Program-made: the position numbers and the translations under genes | Shown: one piece after another, positions 51,187 to 59,057 of the stretch | Layout: every line of letters starts with the position of its first letter | Numbering within the stretch: the first letter of the stretch is position 1 | The notes under the pieces: generated by a model | Database searches by the model: none | Told to the model about the DNA's origin: nothing | The model's input: only the letters and a program-made list of their open reading frames with translations | Source of the DNA: Lachnospiraceae bacterium | GTDB lineage: Bacteria > Bacillota > Clostridia > Lachnospirales > Lachnospiraceae | Direction: 5' to 3' | NCBI GenBank assembly: GCA_015258065.1 | Contig: JABZIZ010000009.1 | Coordinates: 1 to 64,000 of the forward strand | Length of the DNA stretch: 64,000 nucleotides

Positions 51187-52392
51187 TTACAAAAGCGCCT
51201 TCTTTAAAACGTTCAAATTCTCCTGCATGATTTTAAGATAAGAAGCTCCCTCTTCCACATCCTTTGACGTGGTAGACTGCATGGAATCCAGCGTTAAGAT
51301 CTGCGCATTCTTTGCCTTCGTGTTCTTTACGATGGTTTCCGCAATGCGATGATCCTTCCCCTCAATGGTTAAAATAGCGGGTAGTTTCAGCTCATCCATT
51401 TTTTTTGCCAAAAAAGTGATCGTCTCAAAGCTGGCTTCTGTCTCTGCCGAGCAGCCGACAAAGGCGGCATAGTATTTCAGGTGATAATCTTCCGTCAGAT
51501 AGCGGAACGGGAAACGATCTCCAAAGAGGAGGGTATGGAACTTCGCCTGTTTCACCACATCCGTATATTCTTTATCCAGTCCTTTCAGCTTGGAAAGATA
51601 GGCATCGGTATTTTCCTGATAGAGTGCCGCATTGGCAGGATCCATCTTCTGGATCTTCTCGGAAAGAGCCTTCACCAGTGTTTCTGCATTGCGCAGAGAA
51701 AGCCAGACATGCTCGTCATACTCCACTTCACAGGCTTCGGAATCCTCCGCATCCGCATGAGCATCATGATCCTTCTGCTCCTGATCGTTGTGATCCACTG
51801 CATCTTCATGATCGCCGTCGTGGTCCTTAGCATCTTCATGTTCACTGCCCTGATTCTCAGCATCTTGGTGGTCATGGGCATCTTCATCGGGATCTTCCTG
51901 CATTCCCTCAACAACCTCTTCTTCCTTCACGCTTTCTCCAAGCGTCTCCAACAGATTCATGACTTCCATGTTTTTATTGGTGGCTTCCTTGAGTGCATCC
52001 TTCACCCAGGTATCAGATTCTCCCCCGACATAAACAAAAAGATCACAGGTGGAAATCTTTAAAATATCGTCAGCCGTGGGCTGGTAGCTATGAAGATCCA
52101 CACCATTATTCAGAAGCATGGTCATTTCTACTCCTGCGGGATTTTTCCCCAGGATATTTTTTGCCCAGTCATATTCCGGAAAAATCGTGGTGACAATCTG
52201 TAGCTTCTTCGCAGTATCTTTGTCCGTTCCCGCACTGCTCTGATTTCCGTCAGATGCGCTCTGCACCTCTCCTGCGTTTTGTGCACTGCTATTCTGTCCT
52301 GCCTTCTGTGTTTGTGTGCCTCCGCAGGCGGAAAGCATCACCGTCATTGCCGTAAGTACAATCGCCGAAAAAAAAGACATTCTTTTTTTCAT
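51187..52392 (-). CDS. znuA: Zinc-binding lipoprotein of the ABC importer (ZnuA family)
   Basis: A 401-residue substrate-binding lipoprotein. Signal peptide with lipobox LSAC; a Ser/Gln linker; N lobe with FPEYDWAKNI and the His ligand in NNGVDLHSYQPT. Next comes a long His/Asp/Glu-rich loop (about 165-225, DHQDAENQGSEHEDAKDHD and on) typical of zinc-specific ZnuA. After it are YDEHVWLSLRNAE, FGDRFPFRYLTEDYHLKYYAAF and the final Asp in LTLDSMQ. The His loop favours zinc over manganese. Start at 52392 with AGAGGAGTTTCGG ahead. The 163-base gap after it to znuC shows no other gene. Confidence 0.93.
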   Translation of the reverse strand: MKKRMSFFSAIVLTAMTVMLSACGGTQTQKAGQNSSAQNAGEVQSASDGNQSSAGTDKDTAKKLQIVTTIFPEYDWAKNILGKNPAGVEMTMLLNNGVDLHSYQPTADDILKISTCDLFVYVGGESDTWVKDALKEATNKNMEVMNLLETLGESVKEEEVVEGMQEDPDEDAHDHQDAENQGSEHEDAKDHDGDHEDAVDHNDQEQKDHDAHADAEDSEACEVEYDEHVWLSLRNAETLVKALSEKIQKMDPANAALYQENTDAYLSKLKGLDKEYTDVVKQAKFHTLLFGDRFPFRYLTEDYHLKYYAAFVGCSAETEASFETITFLAKKMDELKLPAILTIEGKDHRIAETIVKNTKAKNAQILTLDSMQSTTSKDVEEGASYLKIMQENLNVLKKALL

Positions 52393-52577
52393 CCGAAACT
52401 CCTCTCTTCTAAAGGTCAAATAAGATCCATATCATAAAGATCCGGTCCTATCCATCGTATCCAATGTTCCATTCCCTAAACAATGTGCGCAAGGTAGAAA
52501 GAGAGATCAAATTCTGCTATCCTGCTTCCTTCTGACTTTCCTCTAACTTCCCTCAATCCTGCGTCAAGATGGATTTC

Positions 52578-52952
52578 TTAATGATTGAGTCTCACCTTGA
52601 ACAAAACCGGAGTGGCATAGACCAGATGAGGAACGGCTGCCACCAAAAGAACTTCCGTTGCAACGAAAGGCATCTCCACGCTTTGCAGGCTGATTTCCCC
52701 TCCGCCGATCTGATGCAGCGTCTGTTCGCAAATAGCCAACATTTTGCAGATCGGGCAGTCGGAACCGGTACAATGATGATGCTGTACATGCGCCACAAAA
52801 CCGGTATCCAAAAGCAGGATGAACAGCAGCAGGAAGAGAAGGATTCCTGCAGAAGCTGCTTTTTTTTGTGCGTCCAAAAAATGTGACAAACGTAGCCCCC
52901 TGTCGTGAAAAAAGAAAGGTATCCTCATGAGCCGTCTTACATCCACTTCCAT
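52578..52952 (-). CDS. Small Cys/His membrane protein in the zinc operon
   Basis: A 124-residue protein. One hydrophobic segment (about 34-54) is followed by an outward-facing HHHCTGSDCPICKMLAICEQ cluster with three His and four Cys, then a second hydrophobic region near the C-terminus. The cluster looks metal-binding. Its place between the Fur-family gene and znuA suggests a role in zinc handling, which is inference. No ideal ribosome binding site is seen; the second Met (52928) is an alternative start. The 185-base gap to znuA shows no gene. Confidence 0.65.
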   Translation of the reverse strand: MEVDVRRLMRIPFFFHDRGLRLSHFLDAQKKAASAGILLFLLLFILLLDTGFVAHVQHHHCTGSDCPICKMLAICEQTLHQIGGGEISLQSVEMPFVATEVLLVAAVPHLVYATPVLFKVRLNH

Positions 52953-53030
52953 AAAGGAGACAATCTACAAATCGAAGAAAATGCAGACTGACGGAACCAG
53001 ACTTACGAAACAAAACTTACGGAAGAAAAC

Positions 53031-53447
53031 TTACGGAAGACAATCTGAACATAGACCATAGAAGACCGTGCGCATAAGATTCATTTGAAAATCATGTTCT
53101 TTTCGAAGATGATCCTGTATTTGTGAAAGCTCCTCACAATGCAGATGAATGAGTTTCCCGCATTTTTCACATTTACAGTGAAAGCCGGGATCCGTCTCCT
53201 CTCTTTTGTGCTCACCTACATATTCAAAACAGGCAGGGGTATTGCCATCAATCACATATTTTTGCAAAACCCCCTCGTCGACGAGCAGCTCCAACTGTCT
53301 GTAAACGGTAGAAAGACCGATGGCAGCGCCTTCCGCCTTTAAATGATCACAGAGATCTCCCGCACTGAAATGTGTACCGGGGATGCGCTCGATATATTGC
53401 AGGAGCTTCTCCCGCTGCTTGGTCTTATATTTGGATTTTGTCTGCAA
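53031..53447 (-). CDS. zur: Fur-family metalloregulator, probably Zur
   Basis: A 138-residue Fur-family repressor: winged helix (QREKLLQYIE...GLSTVYRQLELLVDEG) and dimerisation domain with the structural zinc cysteines (CKCEKCGKLIHLHCEE and GLCSDC). His residues in FEYVGEHKREET and HLHCEE fit a regulatory metal site. The start is TTG with TAGGAGG 5 bases ahead. As first gene of the zinc operon with two 7-1-7 palindromes at its own promoter, Zur is the best guess; PerR or Fur cannot be excluded from sequence alone. Confidence 0.88.
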   Translation of the reverse strand: MQTKSKYKTKQREKLLQYIERIPGTHFSAGDLCDHLKAEGAAIGLSTVYRQLELLVDEGVLQKYVIDGNTPACFEYVGEHKREETDPGFHCKCEKCGKLIHLHCEELSQIQDHLRKEHDFQMNLMRTVFYGLCSDCLP

Positions 53448-53466
53448 GATTTCCTCCTACAAAAAA

Positions 53467-53481
53467 TGAGAACCGTTCTCA
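53467..53481. promoter_or_regulatory. Fur/Zur-type operator, perfect 7-1-7 palindrome
   Basis: TGAGAAC-C-GTTCTCA overlaps the region just downstream of the -10 of the zur promoter. A repressor bound here would block initiation. Confidence 0.7.
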
Positions 53482-53511
53482 ATTATAGTCCGAATTTCAT
53501 CCTTCGGTCAA
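53482..53511 (-). promoter_or_regulatory. Promoter of the zur-znu operon
   Basis: TTGACC (53506-53511), 18-base spacer, TATAAT (53482-53487) on minus, about 35 bases ahead of the zur start. Confidence 0.8.
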
Positions 53512-53518
53512 GTAAATT

Positions 53519-53533
53519 TGAGAAAGATTCTCA
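53519..53533. promoter_or_regulatory. Second Fur/Zur-type operator
   Basis: TGAGAAA-G-ATTCTCA, a 7-1-7 palindrome with one mismatched pair, lies just upstream of the -35. The two sites are 52 bases apart, about five helical turns, and bracket the promoter. Confidence 0.6.
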
Positions 53534-53565
53534 TATTTTTTTGTCCCCTTCCTCTTTTCAGATCG

Positions 53566-53690
53566 GAAGGAACATTTTTCCCGTTCTTCTTTTTAAGTGG
53601 GAAGGATCATTTTTCCGTTCTTCTTTTTAAATGGAAAGGAACATTTTTCCCGTTCTCATTTTCAAATGGGAAGGAACATTTTTGCCAGAT
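53566..53690. repeat. Four-unit ~35-bp tandem repeat at the mgtE 3' end
   Basis: On minus, units begin AAAATGTTCCTTCCCATTTG, the real end of mgtE (K-M-F-L-P-I-stop). Three further copies follow at 35-, 34- and 35-base spacing. Each copy keeps a stop codon at the same place (TGA, TAA, TAA, TGA). The block fills the space between mgtE and the zur operators. Confidence 0.8.
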
Positions 53691-55011
53691 TCAGATAGAT
53701 AAGGAGCGACCCTGCATCTACGATGGTCGTGATCAGAGGCGAAGCCATCAGCGCCGGATCCATCTTTAATTTCTCCGCAATCAAAGGAAGCACGCCGCCG
53801 ATCGACTTTGCCATGAGCACCGTGCAGATCATCGCCATGGCAACCGTCCAAGCCACCATCTCATGTCCCGGATACTGAATGGAGAGCCGGATAAAGTTGA
53901 TGAGTCCCAGTATCACACCGCATATAACGGCAACCCGGATTTCTTTCCATAAGACCTTGAAAAAATCTGCAATCCCGATTTCATGCAGGGCAATTCCGCG
54001 AATGACCAGGGTGGAAGACTGGCTTCCGGCATTGCCGCCCGTGTCGGTTAACATCGGGATGAAGGTGATGAGAAGGGGCAGAGCGGTCAACTCATCCTGA
54101 AATTTTCCCAAAATCCCGCCGGAAACCATATCGGAAATCATGAGAACCAGAAGCCAGACAATGCGGTTCCTGGCCATTTTTACCACAGGTGTCTTCAGAT
54201 ACGGCTGGTCCTCCGGTGCGGTGGCGGCGAGCTTTTGGAAGTCCTCTGTCGTTTCCTCCGTCAGTACGTCGATGGCGTCATCGACGGTAATGATACCCAC
54301 CAGCCTATCTTCCTGGTCCAAAACGGGAAGCGCGGTAAAATCGTAACGATCGAAGAGTTTCGCTGCGATCTCCCTGTCATCCGTCGTGTGTACGGAAATC
54401 ACGTTTTTTTCCATGATTTCTCCCACGGTGGCATGCTTTTTACAAAGAAGCATTTCCCGCACCGTGATCACACCGATCAGTTTCTGCCTCTTTTCTGTCA
54501 CATAGCAGGTATACACATCTTCTCGATCGTCTCCATGCGCCTGAATCCAACGAATGGCATCCAACACGGACATGTCTTCTTTGAGCTTGACGAACTCGGT
54601 GGTCATCACCGCACCGGCGCTGTCATCCGGATATTGCAGCAGCTGATTCATCTCTTTCCTGGCTTCCGGACTGACATGAGAAAGCACATCTCTGACCACA
54701 TTGGCAGGCATTTCTTCCAACAAGTCTACGGCATCATCCGTATACATCTGCTGCAACACATCCTGTACTTCCTGTGCCGTAAAATTGGTGAGAAGCTTCT
54801 GCTGCTCGGAGGGCTCCATCTCACTAAACGTCTCTGCGGCAAGGTCTTTTGGCAAAATACGAAAAAGAATAATCCTGGTTTCGTCCGGAACCTTTCCCAG
54901 AATTTCCGCCACATCCACAGGTTGCAGTTCGAGAAGTTTCTTTTTGAGTGCCGGCAGATCATGGTTTTTTAGAAGTGCTTCCAACTCTTCCAAAAAGGTC
55001 TCTGTTGTCAT
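53662..55011 (-). CDS. mgtE: Magnesium transporter MgtE
   Basis: A 449-residue Mg2+-gated Mg2+ channel. The N domain (about 1-125, with the VDVAEILGKVPDE and AVDLLEEMP helices), the CBS pair (about 130-255, ending VGIITVDDAIDVLTEET) and the five-helix membrane domain (about 280-449; PMLTDTGGNAGSQSSTLVIRG, the family pore signature) are all present. The frame is open to 55209 through the tRNA gene, but the ATG at 55011 has AGAGAGGGAATGCG ahead and the normal N-terminus. Its 3' end is copied in a tandem repeat beyond the stop. Confidence 0.95.
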   Translation of the reverse strand: MTTETFLEELEALLKNHDLPALKKKLLELQPVDVAEILGKVPDETRIILFRILPKDLAAETFSEMEPSEQQKLLTNFTAQEVQDVLQQMYTDDAVDLLEEMPANVVRDVLSHVSPEARKEMNQLLQYPDDSAGAVMTTEFVKLKEDMSVLDAIRWIQAHGDDREDVYTCYVTEKRQKLIGVITVREMLLCKKHATVGEIMEKNVISVHTTDDREIAAKLFDRYDFTALPVLDQEDRLVGIITVDDAIDVLTEETTEDFQKLAATAPEDQPYLKTPVVKMARNRIVWLLVLMISDMVSGGILGKFQDELTALPLLITFIPMLTDTGGNAGSQSSTLVIRGIALHEIGIADFFKVLWKEIRVAVICGVILGLINFIRLSIQYPGHEMVAWTVAMAMICTVLMAKSIGGVLPLIAEKLKMDPALMASPLITTIVDAGSLLIYLNLAKMFLPI

Positions 55012-55051
55012 CGCATTCCCTCTCTTTCCCATCTTTTTATACAAAGAGAAA

Positions 55052-55085
55052 TCTCCGGAATCCAAAATACGTAGGACTCCGGAGA
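55052..55085 (-). terminator. Terminator or processing hairpin after tRNA-Ala
   Basis: TCTCCGGAGTCC and GGATTCCGGAGA pair over 12 positions (one G-U) around a 10-base loop, 9 bases past the tRNA. It is followed by TTTCTCTTTGTAT, a moderate T-run. Confidence 0.6.
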
Positions 55086-55093
55086 CCAGTGTA

Positions 55094-55166
55094 TGGAGCA
55101 TAAGGGATTCGAACCCTCGACCTCCTCCATGCCATGGAGACGCGCTCCCAACTGCGCTAATGCCCC
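55094..55166 (-). tRNA. tRNA-Ala (anticodon GGC)
   Basis: A 73-base cloverleaf: acceptor GGGGCAT/ATGCTCC with the G3-U70 pair that marks alanine tRNAs, a D arm GCGCAGTTGGGAGCGC, and anticodon stem TCTCC/GGAGG with loop ATGGCAT (anticodon GGC, reading GCC and GCU). The T arm is GAGGGTTCGAATCCCTT and the discriminator A. The 3' CCA is not encoded. Confidence 0.97.
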
Positions 55167-55180
55167 GTGCAAACAGTGGA

Positions 55181-55209
55181 ATTATAACAGATTTCTCCCC
55201 ATGACACAA
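55181..55209 (-). promoter_or_regulatory. Promoter for tRNA-Ala
   Basis: TTGTGT (55204-55209), 17-base spacer, TATAAT (55181-55186) preceded by TGT (extended -10) on minus, about 15 bases ahead of the mature tRNA. Confidence 0.65.
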
Positions 55210-55250
55210 GAACTATTTTTCAGTCATTATCAATGACCATGATCAATGCG

Positions 55251-55814
55251 CTACAGCCAATGCTCTCTGCGCATCAGAGGAAGCAGCATCCGATCCACTG
55301 CCGTCAGGAGCACAAACATCACCAGTGTATCGATTGGCCACATGACTAAATTTCTAAGTGCCCGCATCGGGAGGATCTTTTCCAGCGCACTTCCGTACAG
55401 AACAGACAGCAAAAACGTATTCATACAGATATTGCAGACGAGTTTGACGATGAACTGGGAAAGGGCAACGCGCCAAAGCTTTAACGGTTTTTCAAAAAGA
55501 AAATAGCCATAAATCACGGAAGCAACAATCGGTACCAGGGTAAAAGCAGGCTGAAAGGTTCCGTCCGGCTTAATGATAAATTTCACCACATCCATCACGG
55601 CACCGAACAACGCACCGACCGCCGGTCCGAAAAGATAGTCGATCAACCGGTTCGGCAGGCCGGAAAATCCGATTTTCACAAAGGGATTCAGTGCTACCGC
55701 AAACTGATCCAAAACGATGGCAAGCGCCCCCATCAAACCGCAGAACACCTGTACACGAAGATTTTTAAGTCGAAAACAGGATTTCATCCAAATCTTTGTC
55801 ATGTTGTCTCCCAT
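55251..55814 (-). CDS. ECF transporter S component, folate-type
   Basis: A 187-residue integral membrane protein with about six helices. The segments VKIGFSGLPNRLIDYLFGPAVGALFGAVMDVVKF and PDGTFQPAFTLVPIVASVIYGY match the folate-family (FolT-like) S components of energy-coupling factor importers, which bind the vitamin and share an EcfAAT module encoded elsewhere. An internal Met (55802) with GGGAGA ahead is an alternative start. The substrate is inferred from family resemblance only. No folate riboswitch is seen upstream; it follows gpsA by 12 bases. Confidence 0.8.
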   Translation of the reverse strand: MGDNMTKIWMKSCFRLKNLRVQVFCGLMGALAIVLDQFAVALNPFVKIGFSGLPNRLIDYLFGPAVGALFGAVMDVVKFIIKPDGTFQPAFTLVPIVASVIYGYFLFEKPLKLWRVALSQFIVKLVCNICMNTFLLSVLYGSALEKILPMRALRNLVMWPIDTLVMFVLLTAVDRMLLPLMRREHWL

Positions 55815-55826
55815 CAAAATCCGGTT

Positions 55827-56957
55827 TTACCGAATACGAAATTGCTGATATTCCTTCTGTTCCTCGCTTCCCTGCCAAACAAGGGAAACACTCTCCGCTT
55901 TCTTGTCCCTAAGCATTAAATCTCTCACACTCTCTTCCGGGGACTTTCCCTGAAAGAGAACGGCATTGACTTCTTCCACGATCGGCATCGGGACCTGATA
56001 TTTTCTGGAGAGATCAAGCGCAGCTTTGGCGGAGAAAACGCCTTCCACCACCTGCTTCACTTCCCGCATCGCTTCCTCAGGCGTTGCTCCCTGCCCGATC
56101 CGTTTCCCTGCCCTGTGATTTCTGGAATGTTCCGAAGTACAGGTTACGATCAAATCTCCAATGCCCGAAAGGCCGGTAAAGGTCATGAATTCCCCCCCCA
56201 TGGCCATCCCCAGTTTTGTAATCTCATAAATTCCTCTGGTGATCAGCGCCGCCCTCGTATTGTCGCCGTACCCCAGTCCGTCTGCAATTCCCGCCCCCAG
56301 TGCAATAACATTTTTCAGAGCGGCACCCAGTTCGATTCCCAGCATATCCGGACTGATATAGACACGGAACGTCTCATTCATAAAGACATTTTGCAGGAAG
56401 CGGGCATCTGTCAAAGTCCTTGCGCCTACCACAATCGTGGTCGGCATTCCCCTTCCAACTTCTTCCGCATGAGAAGGTCCGGAGAGGACGGAAATGGCAA
56501 ATCCGGGCAATTCTTCTTCCAACACCTCAGACATCGTTTTCAGGCTTCCGTCTTCAATACCCTTCGTGCAATTCACGATCTGTGGACGTCGTACTTCTCT
56601 CCCCTCCTGCTTCTTTAAAGACAAGCTACCCTTGCCGCTTTGGGAAAAAGAATCCGTCTCTAAAATATGACGAAGTTCTCTTGCCGTCTCCCTAATCGTC
56701 CTGGACGGCACAACCATTACAATCACATCCTTCTGTTTGACCACCTCTTGTAAATCAGAGGAAAAGGATACCGTATCTTTAAGAATGACACCCGGCAATT
56801 TTTCTCTGTTCTCGTGCAGTCTTGCAAATTCTTCCGCATGCTTTGCCGAACGTGTAAAGACGCTGACCCTGTGTCCATTATTGGAAAGCACATACGCAAG
56901 CGCCATTCCCCAGCTTCCGGCGCCCACAACCGCAATATTCAAGTGTTCCTCCTGCAT
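55827..56957 (-). CDS. gpsA: Glycerol-3-phosphate dehydrogenase [NAD(P)+]
   Basis: Makes sn-glycerol-3-phosphate for phospholipids. The 376-residue protein has the Rossmann motif AVVGAGSWGMALAYVLSNNG, the IVNCTKGIED region, the catalytic Lys region GAALKNVIALGAGIADGLGYGDNTRAALITRG, and LIVTCTSEHSRNHRAGKRIG. It is about 40 residues longer than usual, mostly because of an insert near 95-125 (SFSQSGKGSLSLKKQEGREV), a surface loop to judge from position. It lies 32 bases downstream of plsY, so G3P synthesis and acylation are encoded together. Confidence 0.94.
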   Translation of the reverse strand: MQEEHLNIAVVGAGSWGMALAYVLSNNGHRVSVFTRSAKHAEEFARLHENREKLPGVILKDTVSFSSDLQEVVKQKDVIVMVVPSRTIRETARELRHILETDSFSQSGKGSLSLKKQEGREVRRPQIVNCTKGIEDGSLKTMSEVLEEELPGFAISVLSGPSHAEEVGRGMPTTIVVGARTLTDARFLQNVFMNETFRVYISPDMLGIELGAALKNVIALGAGIADGLGYGDNTRAALITRGIYEITKLGMAMGGEFMTFTGLSGIGDLIVTCTSEHSRNHRAGKRIGQGATPEEAMREVKQVVEGVFSAKAALDLSRKYQVPMPIVEEVNAVLFQGKSPEESVRDLMLRDKKAESVSLVWQGSEEQKEYQQFRIR

Positions 56958-56989
56958 TTTCTCTCCCTCACAAGCCCGCGATACAAGGA

Positions 56990-57643
56990 TCAGCTTACCT
57001 TGTTCTTCTTGAAAATATAGGTTTTGCGCTCCGATCCTGTAAGCAGCTTTCTAATATTTCCCCTATGCTGCCAAAAAGCAAGAAGCATCATGACGAAAAT
57101 CAAGCCGTAGAGCTCCGGCAAATGTCCCCCTAAACTACCGTATAAGTGAAGCACCTGTCCCTCGAAAACGATGCTGATGAACATGACAACCATGAGCGTT
57201 AAAGAGGCAAAAGAAACATAATGCGTCAGCCAAAACGGCACCAGAAACGCAATGAAATTCACCGGAATCAGCGTGGGATGAAAGGCAATGATAAAACCGC
57301 TGGTCGTTGCAATTCCTTTTCCCCCCTTAAAATGACGGTAGAAGGGAAAATTGTGACCAAGCACGGCCCCGAACCCCGTCCACGCCTTAAAGAGGTAGAG
57401 GAGTTCCGGATTTTGTCTGGACAAAAGATGTCCCACAAGGACAATCGGTAGAATCACCTTTAACATATCCCCGATCAGCACCGTAAATCCCGCTTTCGGG
57501 CCCATGATCCGCATCATATTGGTTGTGCCGGCATTGCCCGACCCCTGCTTCGTAATATCCACATGCATGATTTTTCCAAGTGCGATCGCCGTGTTAAAAA
57601 GACCGCAGCCATAACCGATCAACAGACATAAAACCCGAAACAT
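56990..57643 (-). CDS. plsY: Acyl-phosphate glycerol-3-phosphate acyltransferase
   Basis: PlsY acylates glycerol-3-phosphate with acyl-phosphate, the first step of phospholipid synthesis, in the membrane. The 217-residue protein has several helices and the three conserved cytoplasmic motifs: KQGSGNAGTTNMMRIMGPKAG, GHNFPFYRHFKGGKGIATTSG and HRGNIRKLLTGSE. The start at 57643 has AGGAGGAGAAGA ahead. It forms a der-plsY-gpsA-folT-like run with short gaps. Confidence 0.95.
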   Translation of the reverse strand: MFRVLCLLIGYGCGLFNTAIALGKIMHVDITKQGSGNAGTTNMMRIMGPKAGFTVLIGDMLKVILPIVLVGHLLSRQNPELLYLFKAWTGFGAVLGHNFPFYRHFKGGKGIATTSGFIIAFHPTLIPVNFIAFLVPFWLTHYVSFASLTLMVVMFISIVFEGQVLHLYGSLGGHLPELYGLIFVMMLLAFWQHRGNIRKLLTGSERKTYIFKKNKVS

Positions 57644-57712
57644 TTCTTCTCCTCCTGCCACAAAACTCTCGTCCACATCCTCTCATGTCCGGCTTTGTTT
57701 CCATTTACCTCT

Positions 57713-59044
57713 TTAGATCTCTTTTCGGCTCTTTTCCCGCACAAGAAAACGTAGCGGTGTCCCCTGAAAGCCGAATGTTTTTCTGATTTGATTCTCAATA
57801 TACCTCGTATAAGAGAAGTGCATTAACTCTTTATCATTGACAAAAAGCACAAAGGTCGGCGGTTTGACTGCTACCTGCGTCATGTAATAAATGCGCAGCA
57901 ACTTTCCTTTGTCCGAAGGTGGCTGCTGCATGACCATGGCTTGCGTCAAAACCTCATTCAACAAACCGGTCGGTACGCGTCTGGCATGATTTTCACTCAC
58001 CGCATCAATCAGGTCATAAAGCTTCGTTAACCTCTGTCCGCTCTTTGCGGAAACAAAAAGGATTTCTGCATAAGGTGCAAAAGCAAGAGTCTGACGAATT
58101 TGATCCGAAAACTCTTTCACCGTATGATTGTCCTTTTCCACCAGATCCCATTTATTGACGGCAATGATCATCGCCTTTCCCCTCTCATGGGCAATACCGG
58201 CGATTTTTGCATCCTGCTCCGTGACTCCTTCCTCTGCATCAATGACGAGAATACAGACATCCGCCCTCTCGACCGCTGAAACGGAACGGATAATCATAAA
58301 GCGTTCCAACTCCTCCTTGATCTTGTTCTTGCGCCTCAATCCCGCCGTGTCGATAAAAATATAATTTCTCCCATGATACTGCACGGGCGTATCTACGGCA
58401 TCTCTGGTCGTTCCGGCGATATCGGAAACAATCAATCTGTTTGTCCCGATCAATTTATTGATGATCGAAGACTTCCCCACGTTCGGCTTTCCGATGATCG
58501 CAACAGAAACTGCATTCTCTTCTTCCTCCTCCCTCGTCTCTTTCGGAAAAAGAGTGGTGATTTCTTCTAACAGATCGCCGATACCGAGTCGCCCCGCTGC
58601 ACTGATGGGGTGCGGATCTCCGATGCCAAGTTGATAGAACTCATAGGTATCCAGCATCTCCTTCTGAAAATTGTCCACCTTGTTCACTGCCAGAACGACC
58701 GGCTTCCCGGACTTTCGAAGCAGATCGGCAACCCTGTGGTCGGCATCGGTAGGTCCCTGCTTGACATCACAGAGAAAGAGAATGACATCCGCTGTTTCAA
58801 TGGCAATCTCTGCCTGCTCTCTCATCTGTGACAAAATGATATCCTTGCTGTCCGGCTCAATTCCGCCGGTATCAATCAAGGTAAAGGATTGGTTCAGCCA
58901 CTCTACATCCTGATAAATACGGTCTCTGGTAATACCCGGCGTATCTTTGACAATCGAAATATCCTTCCCTGCCAGTGCGTTAAAGAGGGTGGACTTCCCG
59001 ACGTTTGGCCTTCCAATCACCGCAACAATATTTTTTCTTTTCAT
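57713..59044 (-). CDS. der: Ribosome-assembly GTPase Der (EngA)
   Basis: Der has two tandem GTPase domains and works in 50S assembly. The 443-residue protein has G1 motifs GRPNVGKSTL and GKPNVGKSSI, G3 DTGGIE and DTAGLR, and G4 NKVD and NKWD. The C-terminal KH-like domain ends in an Arg/Lys-rich tail. The frame is open to 59206 across the purL end, but the ATG at 59044 gives the standard MKRKNIVAVIGRPNVGKS start. Confidence 0.97.
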   Translation of the reverse strand: MKRKNIVAVIGRPNVGKSTLFNALAGKDISIVKDTPGITRDRIYQDVEWLNQSFTLIDTGGIEPDSKDIILSQMREQAEIAIETADVILFLCDVKQGPTDADHRVADLLRKSGKPVVLAVNKVDNFQKEMLDTYEFYQLGIGDPHPISAAGRLGIGDLLEEITTLFPKETREEEEENAVSVAIIGKPNVGKSSIINKLIGTNRLIVSDIAGTTRDAVDTPVQYHGRNYIFIDTAGLRRKNKIKEELERFMIIRSVSAVERADVCILVIDAEEGVTEQDAKIAGIAHERGKAMIIAVNKWDLVEKDNHTVKEFSDQIRQTLAFAPYAEILFVSAKSGQRLTKLYDLIDAVSENHARRVPTGLLNEVLTQAMVMQQPPSDKGKLLRIYYMTQVAVKPPTFVLFVNDKELMHFSYTRYIENQIRKTFGFQGTPLRFLVREKSRKEI

Positions 59045-59057
59045 AACCGTTTTCCCG

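Noticed and set aside
52564..53013. A 149-residue frame overlapping the small Cys/His membrane protein
   Set aside because: Same strand, different frame; the alternative frame (52578-52952) has a coherent membrane helix and metal-like cluster, so this one is taken as the shadow.
55223..55237. GTCATTATCAATGAC palindrome resembling a Fur-type site
   Set aside because: It lies between the S-component gene stop and the tRNA promoter, with one mismatch and no metal gene downstream except distant mgtE; too weak to call an operator, and there is no T-run for a terminator.
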